Made by a program: the position numbers and the translations under genes. This document shows, one piece after another, positions 1-9,288 of a stretch of 64,000 nt of DNA. Location of the stretch: assembly GCF_000474945.1 (NCBI RefSeq), contig NZ_AXDW01000015.1:62001-126000 (forward strand). The letters run 5' to 3'. This stretch comes from Solimonas soli DSM 21787. GTDB taxonomy: Bacteria; Pseudomonadota; Gammaproteobacteria; Nevskiales; Nevskiaceae. The notes below the pieces were generated by a model. The model did not search any database, was not told where the DNA came from, and saw only the letters and a list, made by a program, of their open reading frames with translations. Each line of letters begins with the position of its first letter. The first letter of the stretch is position 1.

Positions 1-300
1 CTCGGCGACGGTGAAACCTTCGTGATCTCCGGCCTGGTCAGCACCAGCCTCACCGACAGCGTCAACAAGGTGCCGTGGCTCGGCGACGTGCCGGTGCTCG
101 GCGCGTTCTTCAAGTCGACGACGCTCGATCGCACCGACAAGGAGCTGATCATGGTGGTCACGCCGCATCTGGTGCGGCCGGTGGCCAAGGGCGTGGCGCT
201 GCCGAAGCTGCCGGGCGACCAGTACAACGGCAAGACGCCGAATCCGGCGTGGAATGTCTTCCTCGAGCGCGGCAAGTTCGATTCCGGCTTCAGCCGCTGA
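1..300 (+). CDS. Tad pilus secretin (RcpA/CpaC family), C-terminal end
   Basis: Only the last 99 codons are present; the frame is open from base 1. The readable end has the secretin-domain signature: a GLV segment, then VPWLGDVPVLGAFFKS, then ELIMVVTPHLVRP, where pre-C-terminal strands of type II/IV secretins lie. The family forms the outer-membrane channel for the Flp pilus. The tadZ-tadA-tadB-tadC-tadD genes directly downstream identify this as the RcpA/CpaC secretin of a Tad system rather than GspD or PilQ. It lies 63 bp before tadZ in the same direction, probably in one operon. Confidence 0.9.
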   Translation, partial: LGDGETFVISGLVSTSLTDSVNKVPWLGDVPVLGAFFKSTTLDRTDKELIMVVTPHLVRPVAKGVALPKLPGDQYNGKTPNPAWNVFLERGKFDSGFSR

Positions 301-363
301 TCGCACGCGCATGAAATGCCTGCCGCTACAATCGCCGACCCAGGATTGCTCACGGAAGAGAAC

Positions 364-1551
364 ATGAAAACGCAGGCCGTCGTCATTGCTGACGATCCCG
401 TCTATCTGAGCTGGCTCGAGAACGCCGCCGGCAGCAGTGCCGAGTTCTCGCTGATCCGGCCGCTCGATGCCGAGGACCTGGTCGAGCGCGTGCAGGTGAT
501 GGGACGTGTCGACGCGGCCTTCTTCCAGTTCGAGCGCGGCAATCTCGACGCGCGCCTGTCGATGATGGAGCGCCTGGTCGAGCGCGCGCCGGACATCGCC
601 GTCGCCGGTCTCGGTGCCGACAGCAATCCGGACGTGGTGCTGGCGGCGATGCGCGCCGGCGCGCGCGATTTCTTCGTGCTGCGGCGTGACGAGGCCGACG
701 TCGCCGCGCTGCTGTCCAAGCTCCTGCGGCGCAGCCAGGCGGCGCCGCGCGGCCAGCAGAAGCAGGGCCGCCTGTTCAGCGTGTTCGCCAGCCAGCCGGT
801 CGACTCGGTGGGCTTCGTCGCGGCGCATCTGGCGCTGGCCTGCGCCGAGCAGCTGCCGAAGGCGGAGCCGACGCTGCTGATCGACGTGGCGACGCCGCCC
901 GGCTCGAGCGCGATCTTCCTCAACATCGCGCAGTCGTACAGCGTGCTCGACGCGATCAACGACGTCTATCGCTGCGACCAGACGCTGGTCGACACCGCCT
1001 TCTCGCGGCATGCCAGCGGCATCTATCTGCTGAGCCTGCCGGAAGATCTGATCGGCCGTCCGCAGTTCGTGTTCGACGACTTCCTCAAGCTGCTGCAGGT
1101 GCTGCGCACGCTGTTCGGCTGCATGGTGGTCGCCTTCGACGCGCACTGGCCGATCGATTGCGTGGCCGGCGTGCTCGGCCAGGCCGACCGCTCGCTGCTG
1201 CTGTCCGACCAGTCGATCATCAAGTCGCGGCACAGCAAGTACCTGCTGCGCGCGCTGCGTCTCGAGGACTGCCCGCTCGACCGCACCGCGCTGCTCGTCG
1301 ACCACTATCACAAGCGCCAGGGCCTGGAGCCGGAGAATCTCGCCGAGATTCTCGACCTGCCGCTGTACGGCCGCCTGTCGGCGAGCGTCGGCCATGGCCG
1401 CATCCAGGCGATGAACGCCGGCGAAGCGATGTTCGCGATCGCGCCGAAGGAGCCGTTCTGCGCCGACGTGCGCGCGCTCGCTTCGGCGCTGCTCGGTGCG
1501 CAGGCGCGCATGGAGGTTCCGAAAGGCGGGCTTTCCCGTCTCTTCGGATAA
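364..1551 (+). CDS. tadZ: Tad pilus assembly protein TadZ/CpaE
   Basis: 395 residues from ATG 364, chosen over the in-frame ATG at 316 because GGAAGAG lies just upstream. The N-terminal part (about 1-125) looks like a receiver-type fold, but no phosphoacceptor Asp is visible at the usual strand end. The C-terminal part resembles MinD/ParA-like TadZ ATPases (LLIDVATPPGSSA; DRSLLLSDQSI). TadZ places the Tad machinery at the cell pole. The usual GKT P-loop is not visible: the equivalent stretch reads SQPVDSVGFVAAHLAL, so nucleotide binding is probably altered, as in other atypical TadZ proteins. It sits between the secretin and the TadA ATPase, which supports the assignment. Confidence 0.88.
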   Translation: MKTQAVVIADDPVYLSWLENAAGSSAEFSLIRPLDAEDLVERVQVMGRVDAAFFQFERGNLDARLSMMERLVERAPDIAVAGLGADSNPDVVLAAMRAGARDFFVLRRDEADVAALLSKLLRRSQAAPRGQQKQGRLFSVFASQPVDSVGFVAAHLALACAEQLPKAEPTLLIDVATPPGSSAIFLNIAQSYSVLDAINDVYRCDQTLVDTAFSRHASGIYLLSLPEDLIGRPQFVFDDFLKLLQVLRTLFGCMVVAFDAHWPIDCVAGVLGQADRSLLLSDQSIIKSRHSKYLLRALRLEDCPLDRTALLVDHYHKRQGLEPENLAEILDLPLYGRLSASVGHGRIQAMNAGEAMFAIAPKEPFCADVRALASALLGAQARMEVPKGGLSRLFG

Positions 1552-1557
1552 GCCGCA

Positions 1558-2805
1558 GTGGGCCAATCGGACCGCACGAACGTGAGCACGACCGCCGACG
1601 CCCAGATCGCGCGTTTCCGGCAGTCCGATCAATACCTGCAGCTGAAGAACAGCTTCCACCGGCATCTGATCCAGCAGATCGACGAGCGCGATCTCGACAT
1701 CGACCGCTGGAGCATCGAGCAGATCGACCGCTTCGTGCTCGAGCAGATCCGCCGCTACGTCGTCGATCAGCGCCTGCCGATCAACCAGCGCGAATCCGAG
1801 GCGCTGGCGCGCGACGCCAAGGACGAGCTGATGGGCTACGGCCCGATCCAGAACCTGATCGACGACGACGGCGTCAACGACATCGTCGTCAACGGGCCGA
1901 ATCGCGTCTTCGTCGAGCGCGCCGGCCGTCTGTACAGCGTGCCGGTGCGTTTCTTCAACGACGCGCACGTCATCCGCGTGATCCAGCGCATCCTGGCGCC
2001 GATCGGCCGCCGCGTCGATGAATCGACGCCGATGGTCGATGCGCGCCTGCCGGACGGCTCGCGCGTCAACGCCATCATTCCGCCGATCGCGCTCGACGGC
2101 CCCTGCCTGTCGATCCGCAAGTTCCGCAAGACGCCGCTGTCGGCCGACGATCTGCTGCGCTTCGGCACCATCAGCCCGGCGGAGCTCGACTACCTGAAGC
2201 AGAGCGTCATCGCGCGCACCAACCTGATCGTGGTCGGCGGCACCGGCTCCGGCAAGACCACCTTCCTCAATCTGCTCTCGCAGTGGATTCCGCAGGACGA
2301 ACGCATCGTCACCGTCGAGGACGCCGCCGAGCTGCGCTTCGAGCACGGCCACGTCGTGCGCCTGGAGACGCGCCCGCCGAACCTCGAGGGCGAGCGCGCG
2401 GTGACGGCGCGCGACCTGGTGCGCAATGCCTTGCGCATGCGACCGGACCGCATCGTCGTCGGCGAGGTGCGCGGTGACGAGGTGCTGGACATGCTGCAGG
2501 CAATGAACACCGGCCACGACGGTTCGATGACGACGCTGCACGCCAACTCGACGCGCGAGGCCATCGCCCGGCTGGAACTGCTCGCCGGCTTCGCCGGCTA
2601 TCGCGGCAGCGAGGTGACGTTCCGCAGCCAGATCGCCGCGGCGATCCAGCTGATGGTGCACGTCAGCCGCCTGAAGAGCGGCGAGCGCCGCGTCATGTCG
2701 ATCACCGAAATCGTCGGCCTGTCCGGCAGCGAGCTGCTGATGCGCGACGTCTTTCTCTACGACGCCGAGCGCGGCGAACACCTGGATCTGCGGGGGAACC
2801 CTTGA
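1558..2805 (+). CDS. tadA: Tad pilus ATPase TadA/CpaF
   Basis: 415 residues. GTG at 1558 follows the tadZ stop by 6 bp; GTG 1582 is an alternative start. This is a secretion ATPase of the GspE/VirB11 superfamily that powers Flp pilus assembly on the cytoplasmic face of the inner membrane. The N-terminal half has the CpaF signature ([20 protein letters not shown]). The Walker A motif GGTGSGKTT begins at residue 227, followed by an Asp-box-like [13 protein letters not shown], a Walker B region ending [10 protein letters not shown] near 300-308, and a His-box region ([13 protein letters not shown]). Length and motif order are as usual for the family. Its stop overlaps the tadB start. Confidence 0.96.
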   Translation: MGQSDRTNVSTTADAQIARFRQSDQYLQLKNSFHRHLIQQIDERDLDIDRWSIEQIDRFVLEQIRRYVVDQRLPINQRESEALARDAKDELMGYGPIQNLIDDDGVNDIVVNGPNRVFVERAGRLYSVPVRFFNDAHVIRVIQRILAPIGRRVDESTPMVDARLPDGSRVNAIIPPIALDGPCLSIRKFRKTPLSADDLLRFGTISPAELDYLKQSVIARTNLIVVGGTGSGKTTFLNLLSQWIPQDERIVTVEDAAELRFEHGHVVRLETRPPNLEGERAVTARDLVRNALRMRPDRIVVGEVRGDEVLDMLQAMNTGHDGSMTTLHANSTREAIARLELLAGFAGYRGSEVTFRSQIAAAIQLMVHVSRLKSGERRVMSITEIVGLSGSELLMRDVFLYDAERGEHLDLRGNP

Positions 2806-3731
2806 TGAGCCTTGCGATCGTGCTGCTGTTGGCCGTGCTGCTGCTCGCCGGCGCGGCCTTCCTGGTCGTGCGCGCCGGCGAGCGCGAGCAGCAGGAGGAC
2901 GTGGGTCTGCGCATGCGCGTGCTCGGCGGCCACGACGAGAGCGTCGCCGCGCTGTCGCTGGACGAGGCGCAGGCCGTGCACAATCCGGCGCTGCGCTGGA
3001 TCTGTCACCTCGTCTGGCGCACCGGCGTCGACATGCAGCCGTCGACCGTGCTGCGCATCCTGATCGGCGTGGCGCTGTTCGTGCCGCTGGCGCTGCTGGT
3101 GTTCGGTGCGCTCGCCGGCCTGGCGCTGATCGTGCTCGCGCTGGTGGTCGGCTGGCTGCTGCTCACGCAGAAGGCCGTGCGTCGCCGCGCGAAGATCGTC
3201 GGCCAGCTGCCGCCCTTCCTCGAGAGCACGATCCGTGTGCTGGCCGCCGGCAACACGCTGGACGAAGCCCTGGCGTCGGCGGCGCGCGAGGCGCCGGAGC
3301 CGATCAAGCCGCTGTTCATCAGCATCAGCCGGCGCGTGCGCCTCGGCGCACCGCTGGAAGCGGTGCTGATGGACGCCGGCGAGATCCATCAGCTGCGCGA
3401 TCTGAAGATCATGGCGCTGGCGGCGTCGATCAACCGCAAGTTCGGCGGCTCGATGCGCAATGTCCTGCGCAGCCTGATCGACGGCATCCGCATGCGCGAG
3501 AACGCCGCGCGCGAGTTGCGCGCGCTGACCGCCGAAACGCGCTTTTCGGCGATGGTGCTCGCCATCATCCCGATCGCCATCATGTTCTTCATGGTCTGGC
3601 GCAATCCGGCCTATTACGCGCAGATGTGGGCCGATTCGAGCGGCCGCATGCTGCTGGCGGGCACCATCGGCCTGCAGGTCGCCGGCATGGTCATCATCTG
3701 GCGCATGATGAAATCGACGGAGGACGGCTGA
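2805..3731 (+). CDS. tadB: Tad pilus inner-membrane platform protein TadB
   Basis: 308 residues. The ATG at 2805 shares its A with the tadA TGA, so translation is probably coupled. TadB and TadC form the inner-membrane platform of the Tad machine. There is a hydrophobic N-terminal anchor (about 3-22), a membrane pair near 85-120, a type II secretion F-type domain (about 140-265) with the FLESTIRVLAAGNTLDEAL helix pair, and C-terminal membrane segments (FSAMVLAIIPIAIMFFMVW; IGLQVAGMVIIW). Length is normal for TadB. Confidence 0.93.
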   Translation: MSLAIVLLLAVLLLAGAAFLVVRAGEREQQEDVGLRMRVLGGHDESVAALSLDEAQAVHNPALRWICHLVWRTGVDMQPSTVLRILIGVALFVPLALLVFGALAGLALIVLALVVGWLLLTQKAVRRRAKIVGQLPPFLESTIRVLAAGNTLDEALASAAREAPEPIKPLFISISRRVRLGAPLEAVLMDAGEIHQLRDLKIMALAASINRKFGGSMRNVLRSLIDGIRMRENAARELRALTAETRFSAMVLAIIPIAIMFFMVWRNPAYYAQMWADSSGRMLLAGTIGLQVAGMVIIWRMMKSTEDG

Positions 3732-4670
3732 ATGAGCCCGAACGCTTTTGCCGGCATCGTCGCCGCGGCGATCGTCGTCTTCATCCTCGCCATCGCCACC
3801 CTGGTCTGGCTGCTGCTGCGCACGCGCGAAGAGGGCGTGCTGCGGCGGCGCATCGATCCGCAGGGCGGCAAGCCGGCGCACGATTTCGCCGCCTCCGGCA
3901 CGACGCCGATCGTCGCGAGCATGGTGCGCGGCGGCAAGGCGCTGGAGCGCATGGTCGACACGCAGGGCGAGAGCAACCTGCTCATGCTGCAGGCCGGCTG
4001 GCGGTCCGCGCAGGCGCGTCTGTTCTGGTACGTGTTCCAGGGCGCCCTGCCGGTGGTTCTGTTCGGCCTCGTGCTCGCCTTCTGGACTTTCAGCCAGTCG
4101 CCGCGACGGATGCTGCTCGGCCTGCTGCTCGTGGTCGTCGCCGCGATCCTCAGCTTCCTCGCGCCGCGCTGGGTGCTGCGGGCCGCCGCCGAGCGGCGGC
4201 GCAAGGCCATCCAGCACGAGGTTCCGCTGTTCATCCATCTGCTGGTGCTGCTGTTCGAATCCGGCCTGTCGACGCGGCAGGCGCTGTCGAGCATCGTCCG
4301 CGAAAGCGGCGGCGTGCTGCCGGAGCTGGGCCTGGAATTCGATATCGCGCTGCGCCAGATCGAGGCCGGCGCCGACATCGGCGAAACGCTGAAGAACGTC
4401 GGCGACCTGCTCGCCGTCGAGGATCTGACGACCGTGCTCGGCGTGCTGCGGCAGGTCGAGCGCTACGGCGGGGAACTGCGCGAACCCTTGCTCGAGACGC
4501 TCAGCGTGATCGAGGAGCGCCGCGGCTATGAAATCCGCGAGAGAGTCAATCTGCTGTCCGGCCGCATGACGGTGGTCATGGTGCTGTTCTTCTTTCCGGC
4601 GCTGCTGATCTTCATCGCCGGTCCCGCCTTCATGGGCATCATCAAGGCGCTCAGCAATGTCGCGCACTAA
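3732..4670 (+). CDS. tadC: Tad pilus inner-membrane platform protein TadC
   Basis: 312 residues; ATG directly abuts the tadB TGA. It is a second T2SF-domain protein with an N-terminal membrane helix (about 5-28), a membrane pair near 105-160, a T2SF domain (about 175-290; motif VPLFIHLLVLLFESGLSTRQ) and a C-terminal hydrophobic hairpin (MTVVMVLFFFPALLIFIAGP). It is paralogous to TadB and is its partner in the pilus platform. The last 14 bases overlap tadD. Confidence 0.93.
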   Translation: MSPNAFAGIVAAAIVVFILAIATLVWLLLRTREEGVLRRRIDPQGGKPAHDFAASGTTPIVASMVRGGKALERMVDTQGESNLLMLQAGWRSAQARLFWYVFQGALPVVLFGLVLAFWTFSQSPRRMLLGLLLVVVAAILSFLAPRWVLRAAAERRRKAIQHEVPLFIHLLVLLFESGLSTRQALSSIVRESGGVLPELGLEFDIALRQIEAGADIGETLKNVGDLLAVEDLTTVLGVLRQVERYGGELREPLLETLSVIEERRGYEIRERVNLLSGRMTVVMVLFFFPALLIFIAGPAFMGIIKALSNVAH

Positions 4671-5358
4671 GAGCGCTGCGGCGGTCGTGCCCTGCGCCGC
4701 GGTTCTCGCACTGGCGAGCCTGCTGGCGGGTTGCGCCGGCATGGGCGCCAGGGACAACGAGCCGCAGGCGGCGGACGAATCGACCGACAAGTCGATGCAT
4801 CTCGACCTGATCCGCAAGATGCTCGACCAGCAGCAGTATTACGCCGCGCTGGCGCACATCCAGCAGCAGCAGCGCGCGACCGGCAACAGCGACGATCTGC
4901 GCTATCTCGAAGCCGAGGCGCGCCGCGAACTGGGGCAGGACGCCGCGGCCGAGAACCTGTATCGCGGTCTTCTCGCCGGCAAGCTGGCGGGCAAGGCCTA
5001 CCACGGTCTTGGCCTGCTCTATGCCTCGCACAATCTGACGACCTCGGTCGACTATCTGCGCGAAGCGGCGCGCCGCAGTCCGACCGACGCGAAGATCCGC
5101 AACGATCTCGGCTATGCGCTGCTGCAGGCGCGACGCTACCGCGAAGCCCTGCCGGAACTGTCGACGGCGGTAGAACTCGATCCCGCCAGCGACCGGCCGC
5201 GCAACAATCTGCTGCTGCTGCTGATGGTGATGCGCGACGAGGCCGGCGTGCAGCGAGTGATCAACGAGGCCGGCGTTCCGGCCGAGACGGTGGCGCGCCT
5301 GCGCAGCGATGCGCAGGCCATGCAGGCCCGCACGGCGGGCACAGGAGTGAAGAAATGA
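4657..5358 (+). CDS. tadD: TadD, TPR lipoprotein of the Tad system
   Basis: 233 residues. The start overlaps the tadC end. The signal peptide carries a lipobox (LLAGC near residue 28), so this is a lipoprotein, probably on the inner leaflet of the outer membrane. The mature part has TPR-type helical pairs (YYAALAHIQQQQ; AYHGLGLLYAS; AKIRNDLGYALLQARRYREA), about 45-200. TadD proteins act as pilotin or assembly factors for the Tad secretin. The stop overlaps the next start (ATGA). Confidence 0.9.
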   Translation: MSRTKSAAAVVPCAAVLALASLLAGCAGMGARDNEPQAADESTDKSMHLDLIRKMLDQQQYYAALAHIQQQQRATGNSDDLRYLEAEARRELGQDAAAENLYRGLLAGKLAGKAYHGLGLLYASHNLTTSVDYLREAARRSPTDAKIRNDLGYALLQARRYREALPELSTAVELDPASDRPRNNLLLLLMVMRDEAGVQRVINEAGVPAETVARLRSDAQAMQARTAGTGVKK

Positions 5359-5642
5359 AGAAGTCCATGCTGATCGGTGCCATGCTGCTGGCGGCCGCGC
5401 CGGCCTACGCCGGCGAGACGCAGGCCGCGCCGCTGCCGCGCCTCGGCGCCGACACCCAGGCCTGGCTCGCGCTGCAGACCGATCCGGCGGCGCAGGCCGC
5501 CGACGTGCGTCCGGTGCCGGGCGAGGTCGCCGAGCGGGTGTATCAGCGCTATGTCGACAGTTTCAAGTTCCCGATCCCCGAGCATTTCCAGCGCGACAGC
5601 TTCGTGCAGGGCGGCGGTAGCGGTGGCGGCGGCAGCCGTTGA
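5355..5642 (+). CDS. DUF3613-type small exported protein of the Tad operon
   Basis: 95 residues, beginning in the ATGA overlap with tadD. It has a cleavable signal peptide (about 1-19, ending AYA). The short mature region contains TQAWLALQTDP and VYQRYVDSFKFPIPE and ends in a Gly/Ser tail (QGGGSGGGGSR). The AWLALQ...A...YQRYVDSF pattern and the position as last gene of a Tad operon match DUF3613 proteins. The molecular role is unknown; a periplasmic or secreted accessory of pilus assembly is inferred only from context. Confidence 0.75.
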   Translation: MKKSMLIGAMLLAAAPAYAGETQAAPLPRLGADTQAWLALQTDPAAQAADVRPVPGEVAERVYQRYVDSFKFPIPEHFQRDSFVQGGGSGGGGSR

Positions 5643-5686
5643 GCCGCGCGCGTCCTCGTCCCGCGGTGCGCGCGCCGCGTTGAGCC

Positions 5687-8600
5687 ATGCGCGGGCGTGA
5701 CGCGCGGAACGCAATGCCGCGGCGTCAGGCGGCGATCGCGCTGCTGCTGCTGTTCGCGCTGCTGCTGATCCTGCTCGGCGGCTCCAGCGCCGCCTACGCG
5801 GCGCGCCTGCAGGCGCGCGCGGCAATGGCGATCGCCGACGCCGAGATTCCCCGTCTGCTCGCCGTCGACCTGGCGCATGCCACGCCCGCACCGCGCCTGC
5901 GGCAGAGCGTGCGCGCGCTGGTCGCCGCCGGCGCTCCGGCGGCGCGGCAGCTCGGCCTGCGGCGGCTGGCGGTTCGCGACGCCGACGGCCTGCTGCTCGC
6001 GCGCAGCGGCCGCTACGACGACCTGCAGCTGAGCGGGCCGCTCGGGCGGCTCGTCGAAGACGCGCTGTATCGCCTCAGTGCCGCGCGCGGCGCGGTGCTC
6101 ATTCGCGACGCCGACGGCCGCATGCTCGGCAGCGCCGAGTTCGATCTCGACGCCGGTGCCGCCGCGGCGATCCACGACGAGGCGCTGGCGCGCCTGCGCG
6201 CGACCGGCTATGCGCTGCTCCTGCTCGCCGCCCTGCTGCTGCCGGTCTGGTGGTGGCTGCTGCGGCGCCAGGCGCGCAGTCCGGACTGGATGCTGCGGGC
6301 CGACCCGCAGGCGGCCAACGCGCCGCGCGCGATGGTCGACGCGGTGACGGCGGCCGAGCTGTTCCGCGAACGCGCCGGCACCGTGATGGATTCGATGAAC
6401 TACGGCCTCGTCACCGCCGACCGCGACGGCCGCATCCGCTACCTCAACACGACCGCCGAGCGCCTGACCGGCTGGAGCAACGCGGCCGGCCGCGGCCGCA
6501 TGGTCTACTCGGTGTTCCACCTCGTCGACGCGCGCGATGCGCCGCTGCAGAGCGCGCTGGAACTGGCGCTGCAGCAGAACGGCGATGTGCCGGCGCAACA
6601 CGCCTGGCTGCGTTCGCGCGACGGTACGCGGCGTCCGGTCGAGCTGATGGCCTGCCTGATCCGCAGCCGCGACAACGGCATCGGCGGCGTGGCGATGATC
6701 TGCCGCGACGCGACGCGGCAGACCGCCGAACTCGATCATCTGCGTCGCGAGGCGCGTCTGTCGCAGGCCGTCGTCGACCATCTCGAGGAAGGCGTGCTGA
6801 TGACCGATCCGTCCGGCGTCGTGCGCTTCGCCAATGCGCGCGCCGAGCAGATGTTCGCCTACGCGCGCGACGAGCTGCAGGGTTTCACGGTGACCAAGCT
6901 GATGCCGGTGCCCTTCCTCAACACGCCGAGCGTCCGCCTCGCCGACTACATCGCCGGTGCCGGCGCACGGCACACGGCGACGCTGCCGAAGGTGGTCGGC
7001 TGGCGCAAGGACGCGACCACCTTCCCGGTCGAACTCTGGGTGCAGCCGCTGCAGGTCGACCAGTCGGCCGGCCTCGTGGTGATCGTGCGCGACATCAGCG
7101 AGCGCCTGCGCGGCGAGAACCTGGCGAGCCGCCTCGGACGACTGCTCGATGCGGCGGTCGAGGAGGTCTACATCTTCGACGCGCAGACCCTGGCGCTGCT
7201 CGAAGTCAACCGCGGCGCGCGGCGCAACCTCGGCTATCGCGCCGAAGCACTGCTGCGCATGACGCCGCTCGACATCAGCGAGGAACTCGAGGAGGGCGTG
7301 TTCCGGCACTATCTGCTGCAGCTGCGCGGCGGCGAGCAGGAGCACGTCGTCTACCGCTGCCGGCACCGGCGCGCCGACGGCAGCAGCTATCCGGTCGAAG
7401 TGCGCCTCAACTTCTCGCGCGACGAGGAGCCGCCGGTGTTCATGGCGATCGCCGTCGACATCAGCGACCGCGTCGAGGTCGAGCAGCGCCTGCAGCAGCT
7501 GGCGCATTACGACGCCCTGACCGGCCTGCCGAACCGCGTCATGCTGCAGGACCGTTTGCGGCAGGCCTGGCTCGCCGCCCGGCAGCGCGGCGCGCGCCTG
7601 CTCGGCGTGCTGTTCCTCGATCTCGACCGCTTCAAGGACATCAACGACCGTCACGGCCACGAGGTCGGCGACCTGGTCCTGAAGGCGACCGCCGACCGTC
7701 TGCGCGCCGCCCTGCGCGAGTCGGATACCGTGGCGCGGCTGGCCGGCGACGAGTTCGTCATCATCGCGCCGGGCCTGCGCTCGGCCGAGGACGCCGCGCA
7801 GCTCGCGCAGAAGCTGCTCGATCGCTTCGCGCATCCGCTCGACATCCCGGGCCACCGCATCGTCACGCGGCTGAGCATCGGCGTGACGCTGTATCCGCTC
7901 GACGAATCCGATGCCGACGGCCTGCTGCGCCACGCCGATACGGCGATGTACGAGGCCAAGCAGGCCGGGCGCGGCTGCTATCGCCTGTTCACGACCGAGA
8001 TCGACGATGACCGCCGGCGCCGGCTCGATCTCGAACGCGAAATCCACGCCGCCGTCGCGCTCAACCAGCTGCATCTGCTGATGACGCCGGTGCTCGATGT
8101 CGACGGCGGCGCGGTCAAGGCCATCCTCGCGAGCCTGTACTGGCAGCATCCGCGCTTCGGCCGCATCGAGCACGACGAGCTGCTGCGCGCCGCCGCGCGC
8201 GCCGGCCTGATCGGCGATCTCGAGCTGTGGCAGATCACGCACGCCTGCGAACACCATCTGAGCGCGCAGCGCCGCGGCCTGCCGGCGCTGCCGTTCATCA
8301 TCGACGTGTCGGGCTGGCAGCTGCGCGGCGGCGAGTTTGCGCGCCACGTCGCCGAGCTGATGCAGCGTTACGAGGTGCCGCCGGACCGGCTGATCCTGGC
8401 CTTGAACCCGGACGGCCTGCTCGACGCCGCCGAGCTGCATCCGCGCGCGCAGCAGTTGCTGGAGACGGGCGTGCGCCTGGCGCTGCGCGATTTCAATCTG
8501 CCCCTGCCGGATGCCGCGCAGCCGCCGATCCATCTTCTGCTCGCCTCGGCCGCGTTCAGCGACGCCGCGCAGATCGGCGCCGCGGTCGACGCCGCGCAGC

Positions 8601-8758
8601 AGCGCCGGCTGCCGCTGGTGGCAACGCAGATCGCGGCCTCGCAGCGCGCGCTCTGGCGGAGCGCCGGCTGCCGCTGGTTCGGCGACGGCGATCCCGGCCC
8701 GCTCGACGCCGAGCAGGCGATCAGCTGGATCGCCGGCCGCGACGTGCAGCCGCTCTAG
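5687..8758 (+). CDS. Membrane PAS-GGDEF diguanylate cyclase with degenerate EAL domain
   Basis: 1023 residues (ATG 5687; ATG 5714 possible). There are two membrane helices (about 11-38 and 173-191) enclosing a periplasmic sensor region, three PAS domains (about 228-344, 354-474, 481-598), GGDEF (about 605-768) and an EAL-like domain (about 774-1017). The cyclase signature is AGDEF near 686, an accepted active variant, and RESD five residues upstream matches the product-inhibition I-site. The EAL part lacks its catalytic set: AILASLYW replaces EALLRW, IDVSGWQL the NLS segment, RDFNLPL the DDFGTG loop and LLLASAAF the KID segment. The expected activity is therefore c-di-GMP synthesis, with the EAL part as a ligand-binding or regulatory module. 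It lies 44 bp after the Tad operon and may control it, but that is inference. Confidence 0.88.
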   Translation: MRGRDARNAMPRRQAAIALLLLFALLLILLGGSSAAYAARLQARAAMAIADAEIPRLLAVDLAHATPAPRLRQSVRALVAAGAPAARQLGLRRLAVRDADGLLLARSGRYDDLQLSGPLGRLVEDALYRLSAARGAVLIRDADGRMLGSAEFDLDAGAAAAIHDEALARLRATGYALLLLAALLLPVWWWLLRRQARSPDWMLRADPQAANAPRAMVDAVTAAELFRERAGTVMDSMNYGLVTADRDGRIRYLNTTAERLTGWSNAAGRGRMVYSVFHLVDARDAPLQSALELALQQNGDVPAQHAWLRSRDGTRRPVELMACLIRSRDNGIGGVAMICRDATRQTAELDHLRREARLSQAVVDHLEEGVLMTDPSGVVRFANARAEQMFAYARDELQGFTVTKLMPVPFLNTPSVRLADYIAGAGARHTATLPKVVGWRKDATTFPVELWVQPLQVDQSAGLVVIVRDISERLRGENLASRLGRLLDAAVEEVYIFDAQTLALLEVNRGARRNLGYRAEALLRMTPLDISEELEEGVFRHYLLQLRGGEQEHVVYRCRHRRADGSSYPVEVRLNFSRDEEPPVFMAIAVDISDRVEVEQRLQQLAHYDALTGLPNRVMLQDRLRQAWLAARQRGARLLGVLFLDLDRFKDINDRHGHEVGDLVLKATADRLRAALRESDTVARLAGDEFVIIAPGLRSAEDAAQLAQKLLDRFAHPLDIPGHRIVTRLSIGVTLYPLDESDADGLLRHADTAMYEAKQAGRGCYRLFTTEIDDDRRRRLDLEREIHAAVALNQLHLLMTPVLDVDGGAVKAILASLYWQHPRFGRIEHDELLRAAARAGLIGDLELWQITHACEHHLSAQRRGLPALPFIIDVSGWQLRGGEFARHVAELMQRYEVPPDRLILALNPDGLLDAAELHPRAQQLLETGVRLALRDFNLPLPDAAQPPIHLLLASAAFSDAAQIGAAVDAAQQRRLPLVATQIAASQRALWRSAGCRWFGDGDPGPLDAEQAISWIAGRDVQPL

Positions 8759-8785
8759 AAGGATCGCCGGTCCGGCGGCGCGGTC

Positions 8786-9214
8786 TCAGACGTGCAGCGC
8801 CAGCACGTCGCACTTGGCGCGCGTGACGACGCTCTCCTCGGTGTGGCTGAACCAGGCGGCGAGGCCCTGGCGCGGATGGTGGCCGAGCACGATCAGGTCG
8901 ATCTGCATGGCCTCGGCGATCTGCTGGATCTGCGGGCTCACCGGGCCGGTCGCGGTGTGCAGATCCTGCGCCGCGATGCCGAACTCGGCGCACAGCGCTT
9001 CGAGCTGCTTGCGCGCCTGCTGTTCGAGCTGCTGGGTCAGATCGATCGGCGCCGTCATCAGCAGCTCGCCGCTCTCGATCGGAATGTACTCGACGACATG
9101 CAGGACCGACAGCTTCGCCTCGAACAGGCGCGCCAGCGTCTGCGCGCGCGCGAGCACCGTGCGGCCGGACGGGTCGAGCGCCACCGCGGCGAGGACATGA
9201 TGATAGGGACTCAT
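8786..9214 (-). CDS. Universal stress protein (UspA family)
   Basis: 142 residues from ATG 9214. The single Usp fold begins HHVLAAVALDPSGRTVLARA, has a central helix-strand region and ends in LIVLGHHPRQGLAAWFSHT then VVTRAKCDVLALHV. The GH-x2-G-x9-S ATP-binding pattern is partly kept (GHH...WFSHTEESV), so nucleotide binding is plausible. These are cytoplasmic stress-responsive proteins of mostly unknown mechanism. It follows ksgA on the same strand, in the place where apaG is often found in related clusters. Confidence 0.9.
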   Translation of the reverse strand: MSPYHHVLAAVALDPSGRTVLARAQTLARLFEAKLSVLHVVEYIPIESGELLMTAPIDLTQQLEQQARKQLEALCAEFGIAAQDLHTATGPVSPQIQQIAEAMQIDLIVLGHHPRQGLAAWFSHTEESVVTRAKCDVLALHV

Positions 9215-9288
9215 GTGCGGCTCCTGCGGAAGGGACGGAAGTGCCGCCAGTATCGCGCGCGCCGGCCGGCCGTCAACCGCAGGCCGCG

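Noticed and set aside
2757-4817. 686-codon open frame on the minus strand
   Set aside because: It is antisense to tadB, tadC and tadA, with Gln/Arg/His-rich low-complexity translation typical of the complementary frame of GC-rich genes.
7742-7756. AGDEF read as a degenerate, inactive GGDEF site
   Set aside because: A at the first position is common in active diguanylate cyclases and the I-site is intact.
5549-8533. 994-codon open frame on the minus strand
   Set aside because: Shadow of the PAS-GGDEF gene; no domain pattern, dominated by Arg/Gln/Ala/Val.
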